Assembly (NCBI RefSeq): GCF_000834055.1
Contig: NZ_JXSQ01000002.1
Location: forward strand, 238,944 to 302,943
Length of the DNA stretch: 64,000 nt
Source of the DNA: Leucobacter komagatae
Lineage (GTDB): Bacteria; Actinomycetota; Actinomycetes; Actinomycetales; Microbacteriaceae
Direction: 5' to 3'
Positions 1-8,872 of this stretch are shown one piece after another; positions within the stretch are counted from its first letter, which is position 1, and each line of letters starts with the position of its first letter. Position numbers and translations under genes: made by a program. Under the pieces are notes generated by a model. The model ran no database searches. It was given only the letters and a program-made list of their open reading frames with translations, and was not told where the DNA came from.

Positions 1-1
1 G

Positions 2-1015
2 AGCGCAATGGCGCTGGGACTTGGTCTCGGCAAACTCATCCCGGGACTCGACCAGGCGCTTGACACCGTGCGGATCGCAGGCGTCTCGCTCCCGATAGCT
101 GCGGGATTGCTCATCATGATCTACCCGGTGCTTGCGAAAGTCCGCTACAACGAAACGGCCGCTGTGCTGGGCGACACGAAACTCATGATTACCTCGCTCG
201 CCATCAATTGGCTCGTGGCACCGGCCTTCATGTTCGCGCTAGCGTGGGTCTTCCTTGCGGACCTCCCCGAATACCGGACGGGGCTCATCATCGTTGGGCT
301 CGCGCGGTGCATTGCCATGGTGTTCGTTTGGAATGACCTTGCATGCGGGGACAGCGAGGCTGCTGCGGTGCTCGTGGCACTCAACTCGGTATTCCAGGTC
401 ATCGCCTTCGGCGCCCTTGGCTGGTTCTACTTGCAGGGCCTTCCGCGCTGGCTGGGTTTGCCGACGACCAGTGCCGAGTTCTCCGCGTGGTCAATCACGC
501 TCTCCGTACTGGTGTTCCTCGGCATCCCCCTCATTGCAGGACTTCTCAGCCGAATCATCGGCGAGAAAGCGAAAGGTCGCACGTGGTACGAAGCGTCGTT
601 CCTCCCGAAGATCGGGCCCGTCGCGCTCTACGGCCTACTGTTCACTATCGTGGTGCTCTTTGCTTTGCAGGGCGACGCAATCGCCGCGCGACCGCTTGAC
701 GTGGCTCGTATCGCGCTGCCACTGCTCATCTACTTCGTGGTGGTGTTTGCTGCGAGCATGCTCATCGGGCGATTCCTCAAGCTGGGCTACCCCCGAACCA
801 CCACGCTCGCGTTCACCGCGGCCGGAAACAACTTCGAGCTCGCCATCGCCGTAGCCATTGCCACGTTCGGGGTCACCAGCGGCCAGGCGTTGGCCGGCGT
901 CGTCGGCCCACTTATCGAGGTTCCAGTGCTCATAGCCCTGGTGTATGTCGCGCTCTGGTCCCGAAAGTTCTTTACCAGCACCCCGTCCCCTACTACCGCA
1001 AAGGCCTCCGTTTGA
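2..1015 (+). CDS. acr3: ACR3-family arsenite efflux permease (5' end outside window)
   Basis: Integral membrane exporter of arsenite (ACR3/BASS superfamily), which detoxifies the product of arsenate reductase. The frame is open to the left edge, and the first visible Met (position 8) lies just before the helix that starts LIPGLDQALDTV. Family members normally carry about 25-35 more N-terminal residues, so the gene is cut by the window edge. ACR3 landmarks are visible: PIAAGLLIMIYPVLAKVRY, the conserved GLARCIAMVFVWNDLACGD segment with the essential Cys, and ALNSVFQ. The stop overlaps the TTG start of arsC (TTGA), implying translational coupling in an ars operon. The ArsR regulator, if any, must lie upstream. 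The family assignment is firm. Confidence 0.93.
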   Translation, partial: SAMALGLGLGKLIPGLDQALDTVRIAGVSLPIAAGLLIMIYPVLAKVRYNETAAVLGDTKLMITSLAINWLVAPAFMFALAWVFLADLPEYRTGLIIVGLARCIAMVFVWNDLACGDSEAAAVLVALNSVFQVIAFGALGWFYLQGLPRWLGLPTTSAEFSAWSITLSVLVFLGIPLIAGLLSRIIGEKAKGRTWYEASFLPKIGPVALYGLLFTIVVLFALQGDAIAARPLDVARIALPLLIYFVVVFAASMLIGRFLKLGYPRTTTLAFTAAGNNFELAIAVAIATFGVTSGQALAGVVGPLIEVPVLIALVYVALWSRKFFTSTPSPTTAKASV

Positions 1016-1460
1016 ACGCCACCGTGAAGCCCGCTGTGCTCTTTGTCTGCGTCCACAACGCCGGCCGATCGCAGATGGCGGCAGCATTCCTTTCCCACCT
1101 ATCAGCTGGGAAGATCGACGTGCGTTCCGCAGGGTCGGCCCCGGCGGACACCGTGAACCCCGTTGCGGTTGCCGCAATGCACGAACTAGGCATCGACATG
1201 ACGCACGAGGCCCCAAAAATACTCACCGCAGACGCGGTCGAAGAATCAGACGTGGTCATCACGATGGGGTGCGGCGACATCTGCCCCGTTTTCCGCGGCA
1301 AGCGCTACGAAGACTGGCAGCTCGACGACCCGGCAGGTTGGGGCTCGATGATGTCAGGCCGATCCGCGACGAACTCGCTACGCGCATCAGTGCGCTCATC
1401 GACGAACTGCTCCCCGCCCCATGCGACTTCGCCGCCGAACACGAGGTACCGAGGCGATAA
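1012..1460 (+). pseudogene. arsC: arsenate reductase, LMW-phosphatase type, with one-base frameshift
   Basis: Low-molecular-weight phosphatase-type arsenate reductase, which reduces arsenate to arsenite for export by the upstream ACR3 pump. The N-terminal P-loop CVHNAGRSQMA (CX5R) is intact, and the frame runs to YEDWQLDDPAGW at about 1340. The family's C-terminal motif (DDVRPIRDELATRI, then ALIDELLP) continues in the next frame to a stop at 1458-1460. Adding one G to the GGGG run at 1340-1343 restores a full-length protein of about 149 residues. As written, the original frame reads an unrelated tail to 1725. The TTG start overlaps the acr3 stop. Either sequencing error or true mutation fits; the catalytic part is upstream of the shift. 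Confidence 0.85.
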
Positions 1461-1567
1461 GCCCTGCCTCCCCATCGAACTGTCGGGGCTGGCCTCGGCC
1501 GCGGTACACTGCAGGCGACAATGTATTCAGAGGCGACCCATTCCCTGGTCGTCAAAGTGTGGGGGGA

Positions 1568-2359
1568 ATGACAGTGTCGATATCACGATCACGGCGGGCA
1601 TGGCCAGCGCTTACTGCAGGCGCGGCGATTGTCGCTTCCTTGGTGTTGGCCGGATGCGGATCAGTTTCGGGCTCCCCCGCGAGCGAAACCGCCCCGGAAG
1701 CACCTGCCGAGTCTCCCTCCGCTGACGACCGCGACAGTGCGAAGGCGCAGCAAGAGTTCTTCGACAATGCGATCCTCGCGATCCCGATGGTCACAAGCCT
1801 CGACCCCACTTCGTCTTGGACGTCAGTCGAGCTCCAGGCGTGGGACGATGCTGACCCGACGGTGAGAGAGACCATCGTTGGCATGGGCCTCGACGCCTGC
1901 ACCGTTGCCGACGATGCGGCCGACGTATCGGAGCTCAAGGATCCCGCGATGACGTGGCTCGCCGCAAGGTTCCTCTGCGGGGAGCACCGCGAGGCCGCGG
2001 ACGAGTTCCTGTCGAACGGAGCGAGTATTTCGCCCACTCACTCGATGGCCGACCTGTTCGAATTGGCTGTGGTCAAGGACGACGCCACTGCGACCGACAT
2101 TCTCGACGCAAACAACGTCTGCCTCGGCGCACTCGCGCTCGCATGGGAAGTGCATGCGGGTTTCACCCCGGATGCGACGTGTTGGCTCATCCGCGTGCAA
2201 TCGGTCGAGGAAACCGGGGGTGACGCGGAGTACCTCTCGCTCTTCAAGAACGCCGGCGACGCGGAGAACGCAGCCACCGACGCCCGCTTCGGCGAACTCG
2301 CCGAAGCTTCAGGCGCGACGCCGAACGCCCTCTCGGAGCTCCTCGACGACGTCGGCTAG
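1568..2359 (+). CDS. putative secreted lipoprotein of unknown function
   Basis: I do not recognise a family. The protein of about 263 residues begins with a basic stretch and a hydrophobic core ending in a lipobox (LVLAGC, Cys about residue 27), so it is probably diacylated and anchored on the outer face of the membrane. A Ser/Pro/Ala/Glu-rich linker follows, then an acidic, mostly helical domain with several Cys residues that could form disulphides. The ATG at 1568 is preceded by a G-rich Shine-Dalgarno-like run; the frame is open further upstream but that would bury the signal peptide. It sits alone between arsC and the convergent monooxygenase gene, with no evident functional link to either. 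Confidence 0.75.
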   Translation: MTVSISRSRRAWPALTAGAAIVASLVLAGCGSVSGSPASETAPEAPAESPSADDRDSAKAQQEFFDNAILAIPMVTSLDPTSSWTSVELQAWDDADPTVRETIVGMGLDACTVADDAADVSELKDPAMTWLAARFLCGEHREAADEFLSNGASISPTHSMADLFELAVVKDDATATDILDANNVCLGALALAWEVHAGFTPDATCWLIRVQSVEETGGDAEYLSLFKNAGDAENAATDARFGELAEASGATPNALSELLDDVG

Positions 2360-2389
2360 CTCCGCCTGATCAGAGCCGACGTTGTCTCC

Positions 2390-3394
2390 TCAGACGGTTG
2401 TGCTGAGCGCCTGAGCGGGAACACCCCAACCAAAGTGCGGCGCAACGCGCCGTGAGAAGAGTTCGAGCGAGCGGAGAATGAACTCGTGCGGGGCGTCAAT
2501 CGAGTGCACCTGAATTGCGACCTCATCGACGTCACGCAACACGGTATCTTCCGCAAGCGATTCAGCCACTTCTTCCGGCGTGCCGACGTGTGAGTCGCTT
2601 CGACGGATGAGCTCCTCGACCGGTGCGGCGGCGTCGATCCCGAAGTGTGCCGCGACGCGACGCAGCCCCAGCTCTGCGAAGCGAAGCGCGTCGGCCCGGT
2701 CGTCAGCTACGAACACCGTGCGCGACGCCGTGATGCGGTGGGTCGCCGCAGCTGGCAGCGCGGCGCGGTAGGCATCAACAATGGGCTGCTGAATCTCAGT
2801 GAGCGATAGATCCGGCTGTTCCGCGCTTCGCGGCTGGGTTCTGCTCAGCAACAGCCCGTGCCCGTAAGCGCCAGCGCGGGTGCCGCCAGCCACGCTAAAC
2901 GTCGCCTGCCACACGCGATCGGCGAGCGACCCCGCTGCCGGATAGAGGGAGTTGCCCTCGCCAAGGTCTCCCCCGGTGAGTGCGAGCTGCAAGCGTTCGA
3001 GCTTGCGCGCAAACGACTCGGCTTTGTCTGCGAGCTGCTCCCCGAACGGGCTGAAGGAGGTCGGGGTTCCTCCGCTACCAATACCGAGGTCAAAGCGACC
3101 GCCGGAGAGGAGGTCGAGCACCACAGCGTCCTCCGCCAGGCGAACGGGGTCTTCGAGCGTGAGGGTGACGATCCCCGTACCGAGCCGAATCTGCGAGGTG
3201 CTCGCGGCAACGTGCGCGAGAAACACCGCCGGCGAGGGCAGCCCGCCCTCGGTGCTGCGGAAATGATGCTGCGCCACCCAGGCACGAGCGAACCCGTGCG
3301 TCTCCGCGGAGCGGATTTGTTCGGCCGCGAGACGAAACCGCTCGGCCGGGCTTGCGTCGTCGAGCAGCCTGGTGAAGAAAGCAATGTCTGTCAT
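2390..3394 (-). CDS. LLM-class flavin-dependent monooxygenase
   Basis: Bacterial luciferase-like (FMN/F420 TIM-barrel) oxidoreductase of 334 residues. Family features include an N-terminal strand IAFFTRLLDD, RAWVAQHHF at about 37-45, the LGTGIVTLTLEDPVRLAEDA segment and SGGRFDLGIGSG near 97-108. It is the last gene of a minus-strand run, 11 bp after the ABC ATPase, so it is probably cotranscribed with the importer. In this family such neighbours often oxidise or cleave the compound the transporter brings in; the substrate cannot be read from sequence. It converges with the lipoprotein gene across about 30 bp. Class assignment is strong and the reaction is unknown. Confidence 0.88.
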   Translation of the reverse strand: MTDIAFFTRLLDDASPAERFRLAAEQIRSAETHGFARAWVAQHHFRSTEGGLPSPAVFLAHVAASTSQIRLGTGIVTLTLEDPVRLAEDAVVLDLLSGGRFDLGIGSGGTPTSFSPFGEQLADKAESFARKLERLQLALTGGDLGEGNSLYPAAGSLADRVWQATFSVAGGTRAGAYGHGLLLSRTQPRSAEQPDLSLTEIQQPIVDAYRAALPAAATHRITASRTVFVADDRADALRFAELGLRRVAAHFGIDAAAPVEELIRRSDSHVGTPEEVAESLAEDTVLRDVDEVAIQVHSIDAPHEFILRSLELFSRRVAPHFGWGVPAQALSTTV

Positions 3395-3405
3395 AGTGGC
3401 TCCGA

Positions 3406-5025
3406 TCAGTGATGAAGAAGTGTGGGGTCTACGGTGGGGATCGCCTCGAGGAGGCGACGGGTGTACTCGGCCTGTGGCGCTGTGAAGATGCGCTCTGTCG
3501 GGCCCGTCTCTTCGACGGCTCCGTGTTGCAGCACCGTCACCGCGTCGGATATCTGCCGTACGACCGCGAGGTCGTGTGAGATGAAGAGGTAGGTGAGGGC
3601 GCGCTCGCGCTGCAACTCGTCGAGCAGGTCGAGAATCTGTGCCTGCACCGACACGTCGAGCGCCGAGACCGGTTCGTCGAGCACCACCACCTCCGGTTGC
3701 GGGGCGAGCGCCCGGGCAATTGCGACTCGTTGGCGCTGCCCTCCGGAGAGTTCCTCAGGGCGGCGTTCGTGCAGTGTGCTCGGCAGCTGCATGCGGTCGA
3801 GCAGCGAGGCCGCGCGTCGCTTCGCCTCACGGCGGTCTGCGATGCCGAAACGGAAGATCGGCTCGGAGACGGTGTCGATGATGGATCGTGAGGGGTTGAG
3901 TGATGCGTACGGGCTCTGATAGACGAGCTGCACACGCCGCCGAAACTCGCGTTTCTTCGCCGCTGCGGCGACCGTGCTCGGCTCCATTCCCGCGACCGTG
4001 ACGCTCCCAGCAGAGGCGTCGTCGAGTCCGGCGACGATGCGCGCGATTGTCGACTTCCCCGAGCCGGACTCCCCCACTATTGAGTGCGTGGTTCCCGGCA
4101 ACACGTCAAGATCCACGCCGCGCACCGCGAGCACCTCGCGCGCACCGGCGAAGCGTTTTTCGAGGCCGCGGATGCGGATGCCAGCAGCCTGCGCCTCCGA
4201 GCCACCCGCCGGCTCCCGTTGCCCGATGGGTGTCCGCGGCTGCGGGGCCCTGAGGGCAGGGGCCGACGCGACAAGCTCCCTCGTGTAGGCGCTCGTCCCG
4301 CCGCCCAGAATCGTTGCCGCCGGGCCGGCGTCCTGGACCGTTCCGTGCTGGAGTACGACGATGTGGTTTGCCCGCTCGGCGGCGACCGCGAGGTCGTGTG
4401 TGACGAGCAGAATCCCCGTGCCTTCCTCTCTGCGCAGATCATCGAGCAGGTCGAGCACGCGCCGCTGCATCGTGACGTCGAGCGCGCTCGTCGACTCGTC
4501 AGCGACGAGGAGGGCGGGCTTCAGCGCGATCGCTCCAGCGATGAGCGCTCGCTGACGCTGGCCGCCAGAGAGCTGGTGGGGGTACGAACGCGCAATGCGT
4601 TCGGGATCGCTGAGCCCGACCCTGTGGAGCAGCTCGTGCACTTCCGACGTGAGGTCGTGCCGCCCGCGATGAATGCGGATCGCTTCTGCCACCTGCTTCC
4701 CGACGGTCACGAGTGGGTCGAGGGAGGACGTTGGGTCCTGCGGAATCAACCCGATTTCTGTGCCGTGGAGCGCGCGGAGGCGGCGGCGGTTCCAGCCCGT
4801 AATGTCGCGCCCGCCAACGGCGACGCTGCCGCGCACCCGCTTCGCCGTTTCCGGCAGCAGGCCGATCGCCGCGAGCGCCGCGGTGGTCTTGCCTGATCCG
4901 GTCTCCCCAACGACCGCTACGAGCTCGCCCGGGGCGATGCTCATACTGATGCCGTCAACGGCGCGGACTGCGCTGCGCCGCCCCTGGTACTCGACCGCGA
5001 GATCCCGAACTTCCAGTGCGCTCAT
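3406..5025 (-). CDS. ABC transporter ATP-binding protein, fused tandem ATPases (DppD-DppF type)
   Basis: One 539-residue polypeptide carries two complete nucleotide-binding domains, as in single-gene versions of oligopeptide/nickel importers. Domain 1 has Walker A GETGSGKTT (about 36-44), signature LSGGQRQRA and Walker B LLVADEST. Domain 2 (from about 280) has GESGSGKST, LSGGQRQRV and VVLDEPVSALD, preceded by the Gln-loop VYQSPYASLNP typical of this subfamily. Both ATP sites look catalytically complete. The start codon overlaps the restored stop of the DppC-like permease (ATGA), so the importer subunits are translationally coupled. It energises uptake through the two permeases upstream. Confidence 0.93.
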   Translation of the reverse strand: MSALEVRDLAVEYQGRRSAVRAVDGISMSIAPGELVAVVGETGSGKTTAALAAIGLLPETAKRVRGSVAVGGRDITGWNRRRLRALHGTEIGLIPQDPTSSLDPLVTVGKQVAEAIRIHRGRHDLTSEVHELLHRVGLSDPERIARSYPHQLSGGQRQRALIAGAIALKPALLVADESTSALDVTMQRRVLDLLDDLRREEGTGILLVTHDLAVAAERANHIVVLQHGTVQDAGPAATILGGGTSAYTRELVASAPALRAPQPRTPIGQREPAGGSEAQAAGIRIRGLEKRFAGAREVLAVRGVDLDVLPGTTHSIVGESGSGKSTIARIVAGLDDASAGSVTVAGMEPSTVAAAAKKREFRRRVQLVYQSPYASLNPSRSIIDTVSEPIFRFGIADRREAKRRAASLLDRMQLPSTLHERRPEELSGGQRQRVAIARALAPQPEVVVLDEPVSALDVSVQAQILDLLDELQRERALTYLFISHDLAVVRQISDAVTVLQHGAVEETGPTERIFTAPQAEYTRRLLEAIPTVDPTLLHH

Positions 5026-5860
5026 CGTCTTCCTCCAGCTGCTCGACTAATCTGATTGGCCGACAGCACCACTGTGAGCAGCACGAGACCGGGGAACATC
5101 ACGACCCACCATGCGGCGCCGAGCAGGTTTCGGCCGTCTGCGATGAGCATGCCCCACTCTGGGTCGGGCGGCTTACGCCGTAGCCGAGAAACCCCAGCGT
5201 CGAGAGCGCGAGGATCGCGCCGCCGAATTGCAGTGCGAGGAGCGCGAGCACCGGACGGAGCGAGTTCGGCAGGATGTGGGTGAACAGCACACTCCAGAAC
5301 GTGCCGCCGCTGCTGTAGGCCGCCTCAACGTACTCGCTGCCACGCACCTGCACGACCTCGCTACGCACGAGCCTCGCGAACGAGGCGATCGAACCAATGC
5401 CAACCGCGATCGCGGCGTTCAGGGTGCCAGGCCCGAGCAGCACAACAACCGTCAGCGCAAGCAGGAGGCCTGGTACCGCGAGCAGTACGTCAACGATCCG
5501 CATCGCGACGCTGTCAACGATTCCGCTGAAGCTCCCCGCCACTGCCCCGAGCAGCACGCCGACGACCACACCAACGGAGACGGCAAGCGTCGCTCCGAGC
5601 AGCGACTCGCGCGCGCCGTAGATCACGCGGGATAGGTGGTCGCGCCCGACGGTGTCGGTGCCGAATGGGTGCGCCAAGCTCGGCGCTTGCAGCCCTGAGA
5701 CGACGGGGGTGAATGGCGAGTACGGCGCAAACAGTGCCGGGGCGACGGCCCACGCAAGCACTAGGGCGACCACGGCCCACGACAGCACCACGGCAAGGTT
5801 GATTCTGCGGCGCACTGGCCGCGAGGTGAAGCTGTTCGCGACAGCGGCGACAGCGGTCAT
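5022..5860 (-). pseudogene. ABC permease, DppC-like, with one-base frameshift near the C-terminus
   Basis: Binding-protein-dependent transport permease (DppC/OppC type) with the N-terminal segment, a FGTDTVGRDHLSR motif and the inner-membrane EAA loop EYVEAAYSSG, about 250 residues in frame. After LGFLGYGV the frame runs into an unrelated tail ending at 5099. The expected family C-terminus (PPDPEWGMLIADGRN, a final helix, then NQISRAAGGRR) is encoded in the next frame and ends at a TGA (5022-5024) overlapping the ATPase start. One missing base at about 5171-5177 explains this, giving a restored protein of about 279 residues. If real, the mutation removes the last helix and probably disables the importer. 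It overlaps the upstream permease stop (ATGA). Confidence 0.85.
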
Positions 5861-6963
5861 GCGCGTGCCCCCGAGTCCGAGTCGTTGCGCCCAGGAGCCG
5901 TGAGCGCGAGTTCCCGCGGCTCCCCCAGAACGGCACCGCGCGCATCCGCGGGGGTTCGCTCGACGTCGCGCGCTGCTGGCGCGTGCGGCTGCCGCGCGAC
6001 CGTGAGTTCACCGGTGACCGGCACCTTCGCGGCCTTCGGGCCCCGCCGGAGCCGCGGATCGAGCACCGGGTACAGCAGGTCAACAATCAGGTTCACTGTC
6101 ACAAACACGAACGCCGAGATGAGCACGACGGCCTGAATCACCGGGAGATCCTGCGCAGCGACGGAGTCGTTCACGAGGCGGCCGATGCCGTTGCGCCCGA
6201 ACACGGTCTCCACGACGACAGAACCCGCGATGAGTTCACCGAAGATCAACCCGCTGATCGTGATGGTCGGCAGGATCGCGTTTCGCGCGGTGTGGCGCGT
6301 GACGATCCACCACTGCGTCGCACCCTTCGCTTCAACGACCGACACGAACGGCTTACGCTGCGCCGCATCGAGGCTTCGCCCGAAGACCTGGGCGAGCGGA
6401 GCCGAAATGGGGATCGCGAGGGTGGCTACGGGGAGGATGAGCGCCTGTGTCGCGCTTGCGCCGATCATCGGCACCAGGCCGAGCTGGAATGAGAAGAACT
6501 GAATGAGCATCAGCCCCAGCCAGAACGCCGGTACCGAGATGAAGATCGACGGCACCGCCTGAATCGCGTTGCGCAGCCAGGCGAAGGGCGCGAACGTTGA
6601 GGCGAACGTAATCGCTGCGGCGAGCAGTAGCGCGAATACGAACGCGAGGGAAGCGAGTTGCACCGTCTGCGGCAGCGCCGTAGCAATCCGATCGGCGACC
6701 GGCACCGCGTTCGCGATCGAATACCCAAAGTCGCCCTGCAACGAGCCAAGCAGCGCGTGCACAAACTGCACAATCAGCGGCGAATCAACCCGATAGTACT
6801 CGCGCAGCACGGCGACCTGCTCGGTCGTCAGCCCAGCATCGGGGCTCTCGAACTTGATCATGATGCCGTCGCCAGGCAGCGCCGACAGCAGGATGAACGT
6901 TGCCGTGTATGCCACGAACAGCACGACGGCGGCTTGCCCGATGCGGGGCAGTATCGATTTCAT
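5857..6963 (-). CDS. ABC permease, DppB-like
   Basis: First permease of the oligopeptide-type ABC importer, 368 residues. It shows the DppB-type N-terminal helix, the extracellular loop SPDAGLTTEQVAVLREYY, FGYSIANAVPVADRI, five or six transmembrane helices and the C-terminal DLLYPVLDPRLR motif. An additional basic/acidic tail of about 60 residues after LRRG is longer than the usual family end and probably cytoplasmic. It starts 31 bp after the solute-binding-protein stop and overlaps the DppC-like gene (ATGA). Together with its partner it forms the membrane channel. Confidence 0.92.
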   Translation of the reverse strand: MKSILPRIGQAAVVLFVAYTATFILLSALPGDGIMIKFESPDAGLTTEQVAVLREYYRVDSPLIVQFVHALLGSLQGDFGYSIANAVPVADRIATALPQTVQLASLAFVFALLLAAAITFASTFAPFAWLRNAIQAVPSIFISVPAFWLGLMLIQFFSFQLGLVPMIGASATQALILPVATLAIPISAPLAQVFGRSLDAAQRKPFVSVVEAKGATQWWIVTRHTARNAILPTITISGLIFGELIAGSVVVETVFGRNGIGRLVNDSVAAQDLPVIQAVVLISAFVFVTVNLIVDLLYPVLDPRLRRGPKAAKVPVTGELTVARQPHAPAARDVERTPADARGAVLGEPRELALTAPGRNDSDSGARA

Positions 6964-6994
6964 GGGCGAAACTCGCTTCCCTCGGCGCGTGAAA

Positions 6995-8626
6995 CTACTG
7001 TGTGAGCCAGGTGTCGTAGAGCGCGACGCGCCCTACGGGTTCCCAGCCGAGGCCGTGCACCGACGCGGCGGTTGCGTACGTCTGGGGCAATTCGTACAGC
7101 GGAATCGTCAACGCATTGTCCAGCAGGTACCGCTGCACGGTTGCCGCGGCGTCGAGCCGTTCGTCAGCTGTCGGCAGCGACGCGATCTCCTCCAGCAGCG
7201 CGTCAAGCTCCGCGTCGGTCGACGCGAGCGCGTTGCGGGCGGAGGTGCTGTGGAAGTTGCTCTTCAGCACGTCAGGATCGACACGTCCAACGTGCGTGAT
7301 CGCTACTGGCAGCTGGAGCGGGTCGCGCTGACCCGCCGTCGCGGTCGCCTGGTCGGGGGTCTCGATGTTGAGCTTCACGCCAATCTCTTCCCACTGCTCC
7401 GCGATGAGTTCGTCGAGCTGTTGGTTGAGCGGGAACACCGCGCCAACCCAGGTAGTGAGTTCGAGCCGCTCGCCATCCTTCGTCCGAATACCGTCGGCGC
7501 CGACTTCCCATCCAGCCTCGTCGAGCAGGCGACGGGCCTCATCGGGTGCGTACTTCAGCTCAGAAGAGAGATCGACATAGCCGGTAGCGCCGTGGCTCAG
7601 TGACGAGGTAGCCGGGCGAAAACGTCCCTGATAAATCGAGTCGATGGCGGTCTCGACATCGGTGCCCTTGAGGAGCGCCTGGCGCACGCGAATGTCGGCC
7701 AGCAGCGGGTTTCCTGGGCGCAGCGCGAACTGCGGGTTGACGCCGTTGGTTGGCGCGAGATGGACCTCGGCACCGGCGGTCTCGATCACGTCGAAGTCGT
7801 AGGCTTGGACACCGCGGATCGCGTGCGCTTGGCCCGATGTGAGCGCGCCCGTACGCACATTGTCTTCCGGGGTAACGACGATCTGGATCGCATCGACGTA
7901 CGCCCGCCCCTGATGCGCTGACGCCTCGGGCGCCCAATCGTAGTCTTCGCGAACCGCAAGCGTGTACTCCTGCTCTGGCACAGTGTCCGAGACCGTGAAG
8001 GGGCCGGTCCCGATGAAGTTTTCGAGCTGGCACTGCTGCTCGTATGGCAGTTCGGCCGTGGCCTTCGCGACGATCGCGGCACCGACGACTGAGGTTGCCT
8101 GCAGGAACCCGGGAGCTGGTTCGGAGAAGGTGAAGCGCACGGTGTGGTCGTCGATGACCTCGGAGCCTGCGTAGTTGCTGATGAACTCTTGCGACGCGAG
8201 GCCGAGCGCTTCGTCGCCGCCGCCGAAGTGGTCGAAGTTCAGGGCGACCGTCTCAGCATCGAGCGGAGTGCCGTCGGAGAAGGTGACGTCGTCACGGAGC
8301 GTGAAGACGTACTCGGTTGCGTCAGCGTTGATGTCCCACTCGGTCGCGAGCCACGGGGTGATCTCTCGGGTCTCTGGATCCTGGTGGGTGAGCTTGTCGC
8401 CGATCTGGTTGAGGATCGTTGCCACCGGGTAGAACCCGCCGCCGCCCGCGTAGAAGCACGTCGGCACCTGCGACTCGAGAAAGACCAGCGTCCCGCCCTG
8501 CTGCGGGGCTTGCGTCTCCCCTGCTCCCCCTGGCTCTGCCTCGGCGGCGCTTGAGCAGGCAACGAGGGTCGTCGCGAGCGAGACGGTGAGGGCGCCCAGT
8601 GCTAGGCGTCGAAGTGGGGGTCGCAT
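6995..8626 (-). CDS. ABC solute-binding lipoprotein, family 5 (DppA/OppA-like)
   Basis: Extracytoplasmic receptor that delivers ligand to the permease pair downstream. The ATG at 8626 follows an AGAAGGA ribosome site by five or six bases; a GTG at 8650 is in frame but would cover that site. A signal peptide ends in a lipobox (ATTLVAC, Cys about 24), then a family-5 binding fold follows, with motifs TPWLATEWDIN, FSDGTPLDAETVALNFDHF and VRQALLKGTDVETAIDSIY. Length of about 543 residues is typical. The ligand (peptide, glutathione-like compound or other) is not identifiable. As first gene of a five-gene operon it sits next to a small palindrome and divergent from the GntR gene. Confidence 0.93.
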   Translation of the reverse strand: MRPPLRRLALGALTVSLATTLVACSSAAEAEPGGAGETQAPQQGGTLVFLESQVPTCFYAGGGGFYPVATILNQIGDKLTHQDPETREITPWLATEWDINADATEYVFTLRDDVTFSDGTPLDAETVALNFDHFGGGDEALGLASQEFISNYAGSEVIDDHTVRFTFSEPAPGFLQATSVVGAAIVAKATAELPYEQQCQLENFIGTGPFTVSDTVPEQEYTLAVREDYDWAPEASAHQGRAYVDAIQIVVTPEDNVRTGALTSGQAHAIRGVQAYDFDVIETAGAEVHLAPTNGVNPQFALRPGNPLLADIRVRQALLKGTDVETAIDSIYQGRFRPATSSLSHGATGYVDLSSELKYAPDEARRLLDEAGWEVGADGIRTKDGERLELTTWVGAVFPLNQQLDELIAEQWEEIGVKLNIETPDQATATAGQRDPLQLPVAITHVGRVDPDVLKSNFHSTSARNALASTDAELDALLEEIASLPTADERLDAAATVQRYLLDNALTIPLYELPQTYATAASVHGLGWEPVGRVALYDTWLTQ

Positions 8627-8645
8627 GAGTCCTTCTTTCTTAATA

Positions 8646-8659
8646 CTCACTTATGTGAG
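8646..8659. promoter_or_regulatory. palindrome CTCAC-ttat-GTGAG upstream of the ABC operon
   Basis: A perfect 5-bp inverted repeat with a 4-bp spacer lies 20-33 bp ahead of the solute-binding-protein start, where a repressor would block initiation. It lies in the 246-bp gap shared with the divergent gntR gene, so GntR is a plausible binder; this is inference only. Confidence 0.35.
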
Positions 8660-8860
8660 CCATAACGAAAGAATGCACCATGTCGCGGCGGCCTCGCCAC
8701 TTTGTTGCGTCGGTGGGCGTCACATCACGTCACATTCGCAAGGAGTACGGGTCGTAGTGCCTCGGCCACGGCACACCCCGCGCCCCAGCAACGCCTCACG
8801 CTGCACCCGCTCAGCCAACCAAGCGCTCCCCATGGGATCCCCGGCGCGTGAGCGCCCCGA

Positions 8861-8866
8861 TATGCT
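8861..8866 (+). promoter_or_regulatory. probable -10 element (TATGCT) of a leaderless gntR transcript
   Basis: TATGCT ends six bases before the ATG at 8873, the spacing expected if transcription starts on the start codon. No Shine-Dalgarno sequence is visible. Leaderless starts of this kind are common in actinobacteria. The adjoining TATGCTGCATGCA resembles a half-site of the operator at 9857-9887, which would allow autoregulation. Confidence 0.4.
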
Positions 8867-8872
8867 GCATGC

